Part shown: positions 13,422-22,800 of the stretch, piece after piece
Numbering within the stretch: the first letter of the stretch is position 1
Layout of the letters: every line of letters starts with the position of its first letter
NCBI RefSeq assembly: GCF_014644735.1
Contig: NZ_BMKZ01000028.1
Coordinates: 1 to 43,084, forward strand
DNA from: Caldalkalibacillus thermarum
GTDB lineage: Bacteria > Bacillota > Bacilli > Caldalkalibacillales > Caldalkalibacillaceae
Direction: 5' to 3'
Length of the DNA stretch: 43,084 nucleotides
Notes under the pieces: model-generated
Database searches by the model: none
Told to the model about the DNA's origin: nothing
Seen by the model: only the letters and a program-made list of their open reading frames with translations
Program-made: the position numbers and the translations under genes

Positions 13422-15926
13422 CTACTTGAGCAGGTGTAACAGTTGGTAAGCCACCTGGTCAGAGACGGCTGACTGCCCGCCAAAGACAGTGAACGGCGGC
13501 AAGCCATGCTGTTTGAAATAGGCTTCTGTTTTGGGGGGCACTGTGCGGGAGACCAGCAGGATGCCCCGGTTTTGTTTGGCTGCCAGCACCGCACCGGTTA
13601 AGGCATCGGCATAATCCAATCCGGTGGCCACATAGAGCGGCTGGCCTGTGGCCTTAAAGTGTTTGAGCACGTCCAAATTCGTTTCAAAGCGGTTACTGCC
13701 GTAGAGGCGTTTAGCTTCAGGCAATAATCCCTCATCAATTGCTGCCGGGCCGCCAATCACATAAGTGTTCCCGGGCTGAAGCTGCTCCAACGCCTCTTGG
13801 GTTTCAAGAGGGATCTGATCCCTTGTGACCAGAAGAATCGGGTAGCCGTTTCGGCCGGCAAAAGGTGCGACTGAGATGGCATCAGGAAAATCCTGGCCAT
13901 TGACAATAACGGCAGCAGACACGCCTTCCGGAGCCACATGGGCGGCAATCAAACGGGCAGTATCATACCGGTTATCACCGCCAATGCGTGTCACTTCACT
14001 GCCCGGATTGATCTTTTCGATCGCAGATTTCACGTCCTCGCTGATTGCCTTAGTTTTTCCAAGCAAAATCACCTGGGCTGGTTTGAGACGCTCCAGCTCC
14101 TGTCTGGTTTCTGGCGGCAGGTTGTTTGAGCCCGTGAGCAGAATCGGTGCGTTTAGCTTATGGGCGAGGGGAACGCCGGCCAGGGCATCGGCGTAATCAT
14201 CCCCGCGGGCTATAATCACGGTATCCGCCTGTTTCCAGTTGGAGCTGATGGCAGCAGCTGTGCCGTACCGGTTGTCTCCCTTGATGCGTTCTACGTTAGC
14301 AGGTTTCAGTTCATACAATTGGCCCTTACTCAGTGTCCGCACGCGTTTGCCGGAGCTGTCCAGCAATTCGGCACCCTCCGGGGCTGTAATCAGCCAGCTG
14401 TTCCGGGCTGTACCGCCAAACAACCGGACATGGACGGTCTTCTCTGTATCAGAGTAGCGCTTGGAGAGTGTTGTTCCCGGATAATAGTGGGACAGGATCT
14501 GCTGATAGTTGGCTCCCAAATTGGACAGGCCCTGGGCTCCCCACTGGGACATCCCGGTCCGGTGACCGAAGCCTTTTCCGTTGACTGTTACTTGACTCTT
14601 GGTTGCATTCACTTTCAGATCAAACTGGGTGGAGCGGATGACCATGGTTCCAAAAGCAGAGCGGAACTGGTGGCCGGAGACATTTACCTTCCCTTTGGAA
14701 CCGCTGATTTCAATCCAGTTGGCCCCGTTTCCCGGCGTGCGTTGTGTAATGCGAATGTTTTGGAACTGGCCGATCTGGGGCCATTGCTGCTCAATATCCC
14801 TTGCGTTCAGCGTCACTGTCCATTCATAGACATTGGCCGGAGGCCGGAAGCCGTTGGCTGTTCGTTGCCCGTAGGTTTCCGGGATCACATTATTGCCATT
14901 GTACAGATAGCGGTCAGGGCGGGCCTGCATGTAGGGATACTGGGTCCCCTGCCCTGTGCTGAAGGCATAGGCGGAGGCTTCAATCATGCCCCCGTTGGCT
15001 GAGCTGTACAAGGTGGCAGCCAGGTTCCCGGCGTACATCAGGGTGCGGCCGTCGGTGCTGCTCACCGCATTCTTTACACGGGGAGACCAGGTAGGATCAT
15101 CATAGATGCCCCCGTAGACCTGGTGGGCCTGGGTGTCTAACAGTCTCCGGTCCGGTTTGCTGCCGAAGTCAAGGCGTTGAGCATAGGTGCGGGCGGCTAC
15201 GGCCTGTGCTTTTAGCGCTTCTACGCCGAATGAAGCCGGCATTTCCCGCGGCACAACCCCTTGCAGATAGAGATCCAGGCGGACACGGTTGGTCAAGGAG
15301 ATTTTTCCGCCGGATTCCTCGATTAAGATGTGACCGGCATATTTGCGCGTGGCGGAAGGTCCGCGAACTTCAATATGGCCGTCGTTCAAGGGACGCAAGG
15401 TCATTTTGCTGTCACTGATGTACACCGGGGCCGGGGCAGTGCCAGTGGAAGCGGGCGCATACTGGCTGACAGACAGGCTTGTCTCGCTTGTCTCTTCCCC
15501 GCCGCCAACCCAGGACAAACTTAACACCCTGGGATCTTCTGTCTCCTGGGGCAGCGCTGTAAAGGTCAGCTGCACAGTGCCTTGAACAGAGGCGCTTTCC
15601 GGTACAAGATGCAGGATCACCTGCTTGTTTGTGACTTGTTTTACCTCTGTCTTCCAGCCAGCCGGTGCCGTTACGGCGGGGCCGTTTTTGGGAAGCACCA
15701 CTTCCAGTGCAGTAGCACCGGGTTTAACAGGCACGGTCAATGTTCCCTCCCGGGCAAGTAACTGCCACTCACCATTCTCTGCTGGCAGCATCTCTTTCGC
15801 AGCCTGGACATTGATGGAAGAAGGGGATGAAGCAGCTGTTGCCGGCGGCCATGCTGTGCCAGCCAGTGCAATGGCTAACAACAGGATCAGCCAGCGTTTC
15901 ATTGGAAGGCGGAAAAAGCTCGACAT
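13422..15926 (-). CDS. SpoIID/LytB domain protein with three CWB2 repeats
   Basis: An 834-residue exported protein. It has a signal peptide (about 9-32), a beta-rich region (about 35-175), the SpoIID/LytB domain (about 190-490) and three CWB2 repeats (about 540-834). SpoIID marks include GVVPREMPASFGVEALKAQA with the catalytic-type Glu, AVAARTYA, SSANGGMIEASAYAF and the late GFGHRTGMSQWGAQG. SpoIID proteins are lytic transglycosylases on denuded peptidoglycan; LytB of B. subtilis enhances amidase LytC and carries wall-binding repeats. The CWB2 part (IKGDNRYGTA, IGGDNRYDTA, LYGSNRFETN) tethers it to wall polymer. The ATG at 15926 follows AAAGGAGAGGAG. It stands alone on the minus strand, divergent from the S-layer gene. 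Confidence 0.93.
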   Translation of the reverse strand: MSSFFRLPMKRWLILLLAIALAGTAWPPATAASSPSSINVQAAKEMLPAENGEWQLLAREGTLTVPVKPGATALEVVLPKNGPAVTAPAGWKTEVKQVTNKQVILHLVPESASVQGTVQLTFTALPQETEDPRVLSLSWVGGGEETSETSLSVSQYAPASTGTAPAPVYISDSKMTLRPLNDGHIEVRGPSATRKYAGHILIEESGGKISLTNRVRLDLYLQGVVPREMPASFGVEALKAQAVAARTYAQRLDFGSKPDRRLLDTQAHQVYGGIYDDPTWSPRVKNAVSSTDGRTLMYAGNLAATLYSSANGGMIEASAYAFSTGQGTQYPYMQARPDRYLYNGNNVIPETYGQRTANGFRPPANVYEWTVTLNARDIEQQWPQIGQFQNIRITQRTPGNGANWIEISGSKGKVNVSGHQFRSAFGTMVIRSTQFDLKVNATKSQVTVNGKGFGHRTGMSQWGAQGLSNLGANYQQILSHYYPGTTLSKRYSDTEKTVHVRLFGGTARNSWLITAPEGAELLDSSGKRVRTLSKGQLYELKPANVERIKGDNRYGTAAAISSNWKQADTVIIARGDDYADALAGVPLAHKLNAPILLTGSNNLPPETRQELERLKPAQVILLGKTKAISEDVKSAIEKINPGSEVTRIGGDNRYDTARLIAAHVAPEGVSAAVIVNGQDFPDAISVAPFAGRNGYPILLVTRDQIPLETQEALEQLQPGNTYVIGGPAAIDEGLLPEAKRLYGSNRFETNLDVLKHFKATGQPLYVATGLDYADALTGAVLAAKQNRGILLVSRTVPPKTEAYFKQHGLPPFTVFGGQSAVSDQVAYQLLHLLK

Positions 15927-15953
15927 CGGTTCTCCTCTCCTTTTTTTAACCAT

Positions 15954-16390
15954 ATGTAAATGTAATTGATAAAGATGAGACTATGAGACTATTTTTTGTT
16001 TTTTAAGGTCTTTAATAAGAAAGTATAATGGAAAATCTTCCATGTGTCTTTAACTAAAGGTGAAAATCATATAAAACATATGAAAAAATAGGGAGAAAGT
16101 CTCAATTTGAAAGAATTAAAGGGGAAAATTGGGCGGGCGAGAAGGAAAATTGAGAGATTTGTCGAATGAAATGGAAATAGGAGAGGAGCAATATATTTTT
16201 AAAAGGGCTATTCCACCTATCAATTGGTCACATTTTCCAACGAAAGGGAGGATGACAGGAGACAAACCAGTGGTTATAATAGAGGTGTGCAGAAAATTAT
16301 GGTAAGCGTACCAAGGCAAAACCTGGCAATGTAAGTGTCAAAGGATGTCAGCTATTAAACCGAGTTTTCAGAAAAAAGCCCCTTATCCTC
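15954..16390. other. Upstream half of the S-layer intergenic region
   Basis: AT-rich. It holds one perfect Spo0A-type box (TGTCGAA, 16160-16166) and a 44-codon frame (ATG 16171 to TAA 16305, MEIGEEQYIF...VCRKLW) without a good ribosome site. I see no known family in it. The GAGACTATGAGACTA direct repeat near 15974-15988 lies in the region where the SpoIID gene promoter should be. Confidence 0.4.
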
Positions 16391-16419
16391 TTAACAATTT
16401 CCACATTCTGTGTTATACT
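16391..16419 (+). promoter_or_regulatory. S-layer gene promoter P1
   Basis: TTAACA (16391-16396) and TATACT (16414-16419) are 17 bases apart. The predicted start near 16426 gives a leader of about 435 nt. Confidence 0.7.
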
Positions 16420-16452
16420 TAGACTTGTCGCCTTGGTCTTCTGGGTAAGGAA

Positions 16453-16730
16453 GGTGCCCCAGTAGGGGTTTAATACACAAATGCAATTGGCCTATTAAAG
16501 CTTTTAAACCTTGCTTTTAACCCTTTACACTGCCAGTCAGGCATAGTATAATTCAATATGCATTCTTCAGCATGCTTGCTTGATCTGTCTGTTCTCGCTA
16601 CATAATTTTAGGATCGGTTATAGGTGCCCCAACTAGGCACTTACTATAACATTCGTTACTTCTAAGCATTGTATGTATGGGTTGCAAGCCCTAAAATTTT
16701 AGGCACCTATGCATACTTAAGCCTAAATCT
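16453..16730 (+). promoter_or_regulatory. Structured 5' leader of the S-layer mRNA
   Basis: It contains CCCC-AGTA-GGGG (16457-16468), GTGCC/GGCAC (16624-16628/16636-16640), the palindrome CCTAAAATTTTAGG (16690-16703) and TTTAGGC/GCCTAAA (16698-16704/16721-16727). ATAGGTGCC (16620-16628) can instead pair with GGCACCTAT (16702-16710). Several of these pairings exclude each other. GGTGCCCCA occurs twice (16453 and 16623). Long leaders that stabilise mRNA are known for S-layer genes; switching is an inference. Confidence 0.5.
16524..16552 (+). promoter_or_regulatory. S-layer gene promoter P2
   Basis: TTTACA (16524-16529) and a perfect TATAAT (16547-16552) are 17 bases apart. The predicted start near 16559 gives a leader of about 300 nt that keeps the second hairpin group but drops the first. 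Confidence 0.8.
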
Positions 16731-16816
16731 TAATATGCTTGTGAAGGGAGTGATTCATACATAGGAGATAAGGCTGAAACCATCATTTGCTTCACCCAAA
16801 GCTTCACTCAAATCAC

Positions 16817-16845
16817 AACGTAATAAACTAAAACGTAATAAACTA
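16817..16845 (+). repeat. 14-bp direct repeat before the S-layer ribosome site
   Basis: AACGTAATAAACTA occurs at 16817-16830 and 16832-16845, just before ACAGGAGGG. The region is A-rich and unlikely to fold, so it may serve as ribosome standby space. Confidence 0.6.
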
Positions 16846-16862
16846 ACAGGAGGGACTATTCT

Positions 16863-19709
16863 GTGAGTAACTTACGCAAAAAGCTCTCTATTCTCTTGAC
16901 GATTGCTTTGGTGTTTACACTGTTGACACCTGCATTGGCTTCAGCTGATTCCCACGCTGAAGAGGTTGTTAAGAGAATAGCTGGTGCTGATCGTTATGAA
17001 ACATCTGCTGAAATCGCACTTGACGCTTACGGAAAAGCAGACACTGTCATCGTCGTTAATGGTGAAAATAAGTTTGGTTTTGCTGATGGTTTGACTGCCA
17101 GTGTGCTGGCGAGTGCATTGGATGCTCCAATCCTGCTCACTGCAGCTGACAAACTTCCTGGCTCAGTTGCTGATGCCATCGAAGAATTGGGTGCAACTAC
17201 TGCTTATATCCTCGGTGGTACAACTGCCGTTTCTGAAGCAGTTGAGGACGATCTGGCTAAATTGGTAGACGATGTAGAGCGTCTTTCCGGTAGCAACCGT
17301 TTTGAAACTGCTGTAGAAATTGCCAAAGCAGCTGGTACTCAATCTGATGTAGCTTACATTGTAAACGGCTTTGCCAACGCTGACGCTATGGTTGCCGGTG
17401 CTGCCGCTTTCGCTTACGGTCAACCGATCCTGCTGGTTCAAAAAGATGAAGTGCCTGAAGTCACTGCTCAAGCATTGGCTGAACTCGGCATTAAAGAAGT
17501 TGTCATTGTCGGCGGAGAAGTTGTTGTAAGTGCTAAAGTTGTTGAAGCACTTAAAGCTGACTATGATGTATCCCGCGTTGCTGGCAACAACCGTTATGAA
17601 ACCAGCGCTGCCTTTGCTGAAGCTGCCTTTGCTGAAGTAGAAGCTGTCGGTGTTGTGAACGGTTGGAGCCTGGCTGATGCTGTCGGTGCTTCCGTCTATG
17701 GCAACCCGATCCTTTACGCTAACGCCGATGGCAAAGGTCTGGACAAATCCGTAGAAGCATACATTGATGCACTGCTTGAAGAGAACCACAACCTGAAGAT
17801 CCAAATCTTCGGCGGTACGCAAGTTGTTTCTGCTGACCTTGCTGCCAAACTGCAAGAAAAAGTAGAAGCAGCTATTCCTCAAGAACTGGCTGTTGTTTCT
17901 GTAAATGCTCTTAACGCTAGAGATATTGCAATTGAGTTTAATAAAGAAGTTGATAAGTTAACAGCAGAAAACAAAAGCAACTATGAAGTTAAAGTTAACA
18001 ACGAAGTAGTCGTTGCTACTAATTATGAAGTTTCTGTTCATGAAACAAATGGCAAAGTTGTGAAGCTTGTATTAAATCAAAGTAATAGATTATCTAATGG
18101 AGATGTTGTAACGCTTACTGTCAAAAAAGAAGTTCTTGCTAAAGCCGACCTTAAAGGGATGACTGAAGATTACCAAGTAACTCTTCCGGTATTCAGTGAC
18201 ACCACACCTCCATCAATTACTGAAGTTGATGTTGACGGAAACGATGTTGTCATCAAATTCGATGACTATATTGCTAGTGTTGAGCATGTGAAACTTAATG
18301 GCGTAACTCATTCAACTGTAAGTGTTAATGAAAAGACTGTCAGGTTAACTAATGCAAACAATCCTACTCTTAAGAGTGGCACACACACAGTTCAGGTATA
18401 TAAAGCAAAAGACTTGGTAGGAAACACAGCTGCATACTTGTCAGCATCATTTACTATTACAGAAGATACAACAATTCCTGCTTTGGTAAGCATCGAACCT
18501 AAATCCGAGAATCAGTTTACATTAAAATTTAATAAAACATTGGTTCAAAATCCAAAAGTTATTGTCAAAAAGAACGGGTATGATTTGAATGTTCTCAGCA
18601 TCAACCAAAGCTTAACGGACAGCACCCTTTATACTGTAACAGTAGGAGATGCGCAAATTCCGCTCTACAATGATGGGGAAACCTCTGTCACCTTATCGGT
18701 AACTGTTACTAATATTAAAGATAGCAACAATAACTACGGCAGCCCAGTTACAAAGAGCATTGTTCTTTCCAAAGACACTACACCTCCTGCCGTAGTACAA
18801 AACCATAGCAGAATCGATGGAAACAATATTTTAATTCAGTTTAATGAAGAGATTAGAAATCCAAATGCCACTAAAATTATTGTTACCAATAAAGATGGGG
18901 TTAGACTGACTGGTTTTGGTTCAAGTATTGTAAGTGATCCAAGACATGGAGATAATACAGTACTTCAACTTGCATTTGCATCTCTTGCACCTGGTGAGTA
19001 TACTATTAACCTGGGTGCTGGTGCAGTACAAGACTTGGCAGGCAACCAAAATGCTGCCACAACGCTCAAGCTAACTAAACAATCTGGAACAGTTGCAGAT
19101 GTAACGGTAAATGTTAATGATACAACTAATAATGTAATTCACTTGCAGTATAGCGTAAATATGACCAACTCTGCTGTTTCAGCATCTAATTACAAGATTG
19201 ATGGTGCAGCGTTGCCAGCAGGTACTATCTTGTACTTTGAAGATAACAAACAAAATGTGAAAATTGAATTACCCGAAGGTTCAATTGCAAAAACAGAAAC
19301 ATATCTGTTAACAATTTCTGAAAACGTCGTAGCTGAAAACGGAGCAAAAGTGAAAGATGAAGACAGAAACAAATTAATCACTCTTTATGACAATGTAAAA
19401 CCTGAATTAATTTCTGCCAAAAAAGTTAACGAAACAACACTAGAACTAACTTTCAGTGAGGCTTTGGCACCTTTACCTGATGCACCTGCTAAAGAAGACT
19501 GGTTAAATGACTTTATTGTAAAAATCAACGGTGTAACTGTTAACGCAACAGATATTTCTCAACCGGTACCCAACAAGCTTGTATTAACCTTACCAACGTA
19601 CAATGTCAATCAAACTGTAACAGTGACTGTAAAAGATTCTAACCTTGATGTTAAAGATCTTGCAGGAAATAAAATTAAACCTGGAACTACAGTAACTGCA
19701 ACAAAATAA
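16863..19709 (+). CDS. S-layer protein: three CWB2 repeats plus Ig-like domains
   Basis: A 948-residue exported protein. The signal peptide (about 1-29) ends at ALASA. Three CWB2 repeats lie at about 34-130, 137-232 and 235-337 (IAGADRYETS, LSGSNRFETA, VAGNNRYETS). At least five to six Ig/SbsA-like beta modules follow, each with an I-(A/V)-I-(E/K)-F-(N/D) strand such as AIEFNKEVD, TLKFNKTL, LIQFNEEI and LTFSEAL. The CWB2 part binds anionic wall polymer, and the beta modules form the lattice. The GTG start follows AGGAGGG by eight bases. Two strong promoters, a long leader and a preferred-codon N-terminal half point to very high expression. The C-terminal half is visibly richer in A+T. It is probably the major surface protein. 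Confidence 0.92.
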   Translation: MSNLRKKLSILLTIALVFTLLTPALASADSHAEEVVKRIAGADRYETSAEIALDAYGKADTVIVVNGENKFGFADGLTASVLASALDAPILLTAADKLPGSVADAIEELGATTAYILGGTTAVSEAVEDDLAKLVDDVERLSGSNRFETAVEIAKAAGTQSDVAYIVNGFANADAMVAGAAAFAYGQPILLVQKDEVPEVTAQALAELGIKEVVIVGGEVVVSAKVVEALKADYDVSRVAGNNRYETSAAFAEAAFAEVEAVGVVNGWSLADAVGASVYGNPILYANADGKGLDKSVEAYIDALLEENHNLKIQIFGGTQVVSADLAAKLQEKVEAAIPQELAVVSVNALNARDIAIEFNKEVDKLTAENKSNYEVKVNNEVVVATNYEVSVHETNGKVVKLVLNQSNRLSNGDVVTLTVKKEVLAKADLKGMTEDYQVTLPVFSDTTPPSITEVDVDGNDVVIKFDDYIASVEHVKLNGVTHSTVSVNEKTVRLTNANNPTLKSGTHTVQVYKAKDLVGNTAAYLSASFTITEDTTIPALVSIEPKSENQFTLKFNKTLVQNPKVIVKKNGYDLNVLSINQSLTDSTLYTVTVGDAQIPLYNDGETSVTLSVTVTNIKDSNNNYGSPVTKSIVLSKDTTPPAVVQNHSRIDGNNILIQFNEEIRNPNATKIIVTNKDGVRLTGFGSSIVSDPRHGDNTVLQLAFASLAPGEYTINLGAGAVQDLAGNQNAATTLKLTKQSGTVADVTVNVNDTTNNVIHLQYSVNMTNSAVSASNYKIDGAALPAGTILYFEDNKQNVKIELPEGSIAKTETYLLTISENVVAENGAKVKDEDRNKLITLYDNVKPELISAKKVNETTLELTFSEALAPLPDAPAKEDWLNDFIVKINGVTVNATDISQPVPNKLVLTLPTYNVNQTVTVTVKDSNLDVKDLAGNKIKPGTTVTATK

Positions 19710-19720
19710 TTTAGGAATAA

Positions 19721-19751
19721 AGGCTGCTGGATATCCAGCAGCCTTTTTTTG
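19721..19751 (+). terminator. Terminator of the S-layer gene
   Basis: AGGCTGCTGGATATCCAGCAGCCT (19721-19744) is a perfect 24-base palindrome followed directly by T7. It is 12 bases after the stop codon. Confidence 0.95.
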
Positions 19752-19909
19752 TGAAAGTTTCAGTGTCTAAACAGCGCCAAGGCGAGCAACAAGCTGTTCA
19801 ACGGGGGAAAAATTTGGTAGACTATAGTGGGAACGATACAAACAGCAATTTGTCGGATATAAGGATGTAGGGTTAAAAAAGAAAAATAAGAAATAGAAAG
19901 GATAGGGGT

Positions 19910-22609
19910 ATGAACAAGGGAATCAAGCTGACTGTACTGGTTGTTGTCTTGGTGGCCTTGCTGGTGGAGCCCTTCAATGCGGGGGCTTTTGACCTGGAGA
20001 GCAGGATCGCGGGCCAGAACCGTTATGAAACGAGTGCCATGATCGCCAGGGAAGTCTTTATGCAAAGTGACACTGTCATTATTGCCCGCGGCGATCTGAA
20101 CAACGATTTTGCCGATGGCCTGACAGCGAGTGTTCTGGCCGGGGCCTTGGACAGCCCCATTTTGTTGACACACCGCAATGAGCTTCATCCTGCTGTGGCT
20201 AAAACCATTCAACAAATGGGAGCAAAACAGGCCTATATTTTGGGTGGAGAAGCGGCCGTTTCTCGCCGTGTGGAAGAGCAAGTGGCCAGCCTGGTCGGCC
20301 AGGTGAAGCGGATTGAAGGTCAAACCCGGTTTGACACAGCAGCCAATATACTGCGTGAAGCCGGGATCAAGGCTAAAGCCGCTTTGGTGGTCAATGGTTT
20401 TCAAAGCGCGGATGCCATGGTGGCCGGAGCAGTGGCCTTTAAACAACAGCTGCCTATTTTGCCTGTCCACAAGGATCAGATTCCGGATGTAACCAAACAA
20501 AGCATCAACCGTTTGGGACTTGAACGTGTATATCTGGTCGGAGGACAGGCAGTGATCAGTCCGGCCGTCAAACAGGAACTAACGAAGCTGGGTCTGGAAG
20601 TGCAGCGGGTGGCTGGGGAGAACCGCTTTGCCACCAGCGTGCAGGTGGCCAATCTGTTTTTTGAACGGCCAACCGGGCTGGTTGTGGTTAATGGGCACGC
20701 GCTGGCCGATGCCGTGGGGGCTGCTGTGTACGGTCAACCCATACTGTATACGCAAGTTGACAGCTTGCCTGAAGAAGTGAAGGAGTGGGTCAGCACACAG
20801 ACCAGGCAGGGCCGTCTAGGCTGGAAGGTGGTTGTTGGCGGGGAACAGGTGGTTGACCAATCCGTCCGGGACACGTTGCGGCAGATGGCCGAGGAGGCTG
20901 CCGGAGGTGACGAGGGCTACTGGTTCAGAACAACGCAATTTTATCACAATACTGTAGAGCTTGCTGATTATAATTACAATAATACCATTTATGTCAGCTC
21001 TCATTTTGAACCTTATCCATTTCAGGGTGAATTGAGCTGGACGGAAAACCCCTACGACAGCCGCACCTGGCAGCTGTACCTGCACAGTTTGCATCATGTC
21101 AGCTATCTGCTGGACGGCTATGTGCTGACCGGTGAACATAAATATCTGGCTAAGGCGGAATGGTATATTCACAGCTGGCGGAAGCACAATGCTGATCCCC
21201 GGACGGCAGCAAGCACCATGGCTTGGCATAATCATGCTGCTGCCAACCGGCTGATTACCTTGACGTATTTCTGGCAACAATGGCGGCACAGTCCGCTGTA
21301 TGATCCGGCTGTGGCTGAAATACTGGTAGAGTTAATGCACAGTCATGCTTCTTATCTGGCCGATGACCGCAATTACAGTCACTATAACCATGGCATTTTT
21401 CAAGATAAAGCTTTGCTGCAGTTTGTCACGCTCTTTCCCTGGACAGATCCGCACGATACCTGGCGGGATAAAGCGATCAGCCGTCTGACAGAGCGTTTAA
21501 AACAAGATTTGACGCGGGAAGGGGTACATAAGGAGCACAGTCCTAATTATCATTTGCTGTTTTATAACCAGTTTAAGGAGTTGGAGCGGTTTGTCCAATC
21601 CCACGGCTTGCCTCTGGTAGACCTGTCAGAACAACTGCGGCTGATGGAACGTTATCTGGCTTATATTGCCAAGCCTAACGGAGAGCTGCCCTTGCTGGGG
21701 GACACCCGGAGCATGGAGCTGGCCAGAAGAATGGATGCCGCTGAGGTTGATGAACAGTTGGCCTATGTGCTGACCAGAGGTGCCCAGGGACGTCAGCCAC
21801 AGGCGCTGGATGTGGTTTATCCAGAAGGGGGTACGGCTGTTTTCCGCAACAGCTGGACGTTTGACAACCAGATCTATATGCTGTTAACTGCCGCTTTTCA
21901 TTCCGTCATCCACAAACACGCCGACGATCTTTCCTTTGTGCTCAGTCATGGCTGGACAGATTATTTTGTCGATTCCGGGATGTACAACTTTGAAGAGGAG
22001 GATCCGTTCCGTCAGTACCTGCGCAGCGTGTTTGCCCATAACACCATCGCTGTGGGCGGAGAAAGCTATGCACTGACCAATGAGCAAGCGGGACGGTCGA
22101 AAATTACAGGTTACTACCTGGGTGAGACGTACAGTTATGTAACAGCTGAGCACCATTTATACCCCGCTGTCAATATAAAGCGCAGCATTATTCATTTGAA
22201 GCCCAACACCTTTTTTATCCTGGACAGGGTGAAAGGCTATAAAACCAGAGAAGTCAGCCAGCTGTTTCAGATCGGCCCCGAAGTGGAAATTGTGGACAAG
22301 AGCGAAGCCGGATTGCACTTGGCCAGCCGGGTGGATGATTCAGAGCTTTTCCTGCATCAGTTGCAGCCGGCAGAGCGCTTGGAGCATTATTACGGGCAAA
22401 CGGACCCGGTTCGCGGCTGGCGCTCAACCGAACTGAATGAGCTTCAACCGAGCCATAGTGTCCACTTTGTGCAAACCGCCAGGGAAGCTGAATTTCAGAC
22501 CCTGTTCTATATCAATGAGACCAATGTGGTTGATGTGGCTGTGGAAGGCGATGGCGTGCGTTTCATGCTGGACAATGGAGACACCTTGGAGGTGGACTTG
22601 AACAAGTAA
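19910..22609 (+). CDS. Wall-anchored heparinase II/III-type polysaccharide lyase with CWB2 repeats
   Basis: An 899-residue exported protein. Signal peptide about 5-25; three CWB2 repeats about 31-335 (IAGQNRYETS, IEGQTRFDTA, VAGENRFATS); lyase part about 345-899. The lyase part has an (alpha/alpha) region with MAWHNHAAANRL (about 437), HYNHGIFQD (about 492) and EHSPNYH (about 542, a Tyr in the position of the catalytic Tyr of this fold), then the beta-sandwich Hepar_II_III domain with HKHADD (about 668) and FAHNTIAVGG. Such enzymes cut uronic-acid polymers by beta-elimination. The CWB2 repeats are closest in style to those of the S-layer protein just upstream (FADGLTAS, ADAMVAGA, LADAVGA). 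The ribosome site is AAAGGATAGGGG. A paralogue without CWB2 or signal lies at 28892. Confidence 0.88.
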   Translation: MNKGIKLTVLVVVLVALLVEPFNAGAFDLESRIAGQNRYETSAMIAREVFMQSDTVIIARGDLNNDFADGLTASVLAGALDSPILLTHRNELHPAVAKTIQQMGAKQAYILGGEAAVSRRVEEQVASLVGQVKRIEGQTRFDTAANILREAGIKAKAALVVNGFQSADAMVAGAVAFKQQLPILPVHKDQIPDVTKQSINRLGLERVYLVGGQAVISPAVKQELTKLGLEVQRVAGENRFATSVQVANLFFERPTGLVVVNGHALADAVGAAVYGQPILYTQVDSLPEEVKEWVSTQTRQGRLGWKVVVGGEQVVDQSVRDTLRQMAEEAAGGDEGYWFRTTQFYHNTVELADYNYNNTIYVSSHFEPYPFQGELSWTENPYDSRTWQLYLHSLHHVSYLLDGYVLTGEHKYLAKAEWYIHSWRKHNADPRTAASTMAWHNHAAANRLITLTYFWQQWRHSPLYDPAVAEILVELMHSHASYLADDRNYSHYNHGIFQDKALLQFVTLFPWTDPHDTWRDKAISRLTERLKQDLTREGVHKEHSPNYHLLFYNQFKELERFVQSHGLPLVDLSEQLRLMERYLAYIAKPNGELPLLGDTRSMELARRMDAAEVDEQLAYVLTRGAQGRQPQALDVVYPEGGTAVFRNSWTFDNQIYMLLTAAFHSVIHKHADDLSFVLSHGWTDYFVDSGMYNFEEEDPFRQYLRSVFAHNTIAVGGESYALTNEQAGRSKITGYYLGETYSYVTAEHHLYPAVNIKRSIIHLKPNTFFILDRVKGYKTREVSQLFQIGPEVEIVDKSEAGLHLASRVDDSELFLHQLQPAERLEHYYGQTDPVRGWRSTELNELQPSHSVHFVQTAREAEFQTLFYINETNVVDVAVEGDGVRFMLDNGDTLEVDLNK

Positions 22610-22800
22610 AAAAAAACTGCCACCTGTTCTGTCTCAAAAGTGGCTGTGGGCATGGTTCACCTGCCGGTAGTCATAAAACTCTAAAAAAGATAGGGAGCCA
22701 CAAGGGAAACCCTTGTGGCCCAGGGACTATTTTGTGAGTAAGAGAGCAGTAACTGCTCTCAGTTTCATTATAACCATCTGTTAATGAAAGTAAACAGTAA
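22610..22800 (+). terminator. Two perfect hairpins after the lyase gene
   Basis: GCCACAAGGG-AAA-CCCTTGTGGC (22697-22719, 10-bp stem) is followed by GAGAGCAGT-A-ACTGCTCTC (22742-22760). Neither has a clear T-run directly after it (ACTATTTTG and AGTTTCATT), so termination is probable but may be incomplete. Confidence 0.5.

Noticed and set aside
16160-16305. Single Spo0A-type box (TGTCGAA) and 44-codon frame upstream of the S-layer gene
   Set aside because: One 7-base box is expected by chance in such a window, and it lies about 230 bases above the promoters. The frame lacks a ribosome site. Kept only as a note in the intergenic entry.
17163-17882. 239-codon minus-strand frame inside the S-layer gene
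   Set aside because: It is a mirror of the biased codons of the CWB2 repeats; Ser/Phe/Asn-rich, with no ribosome site.
19760-20500. 246-codon minus-strand frame
   Set aside because: It is antisense to the CWB2 part of the lyase gene, without family features.
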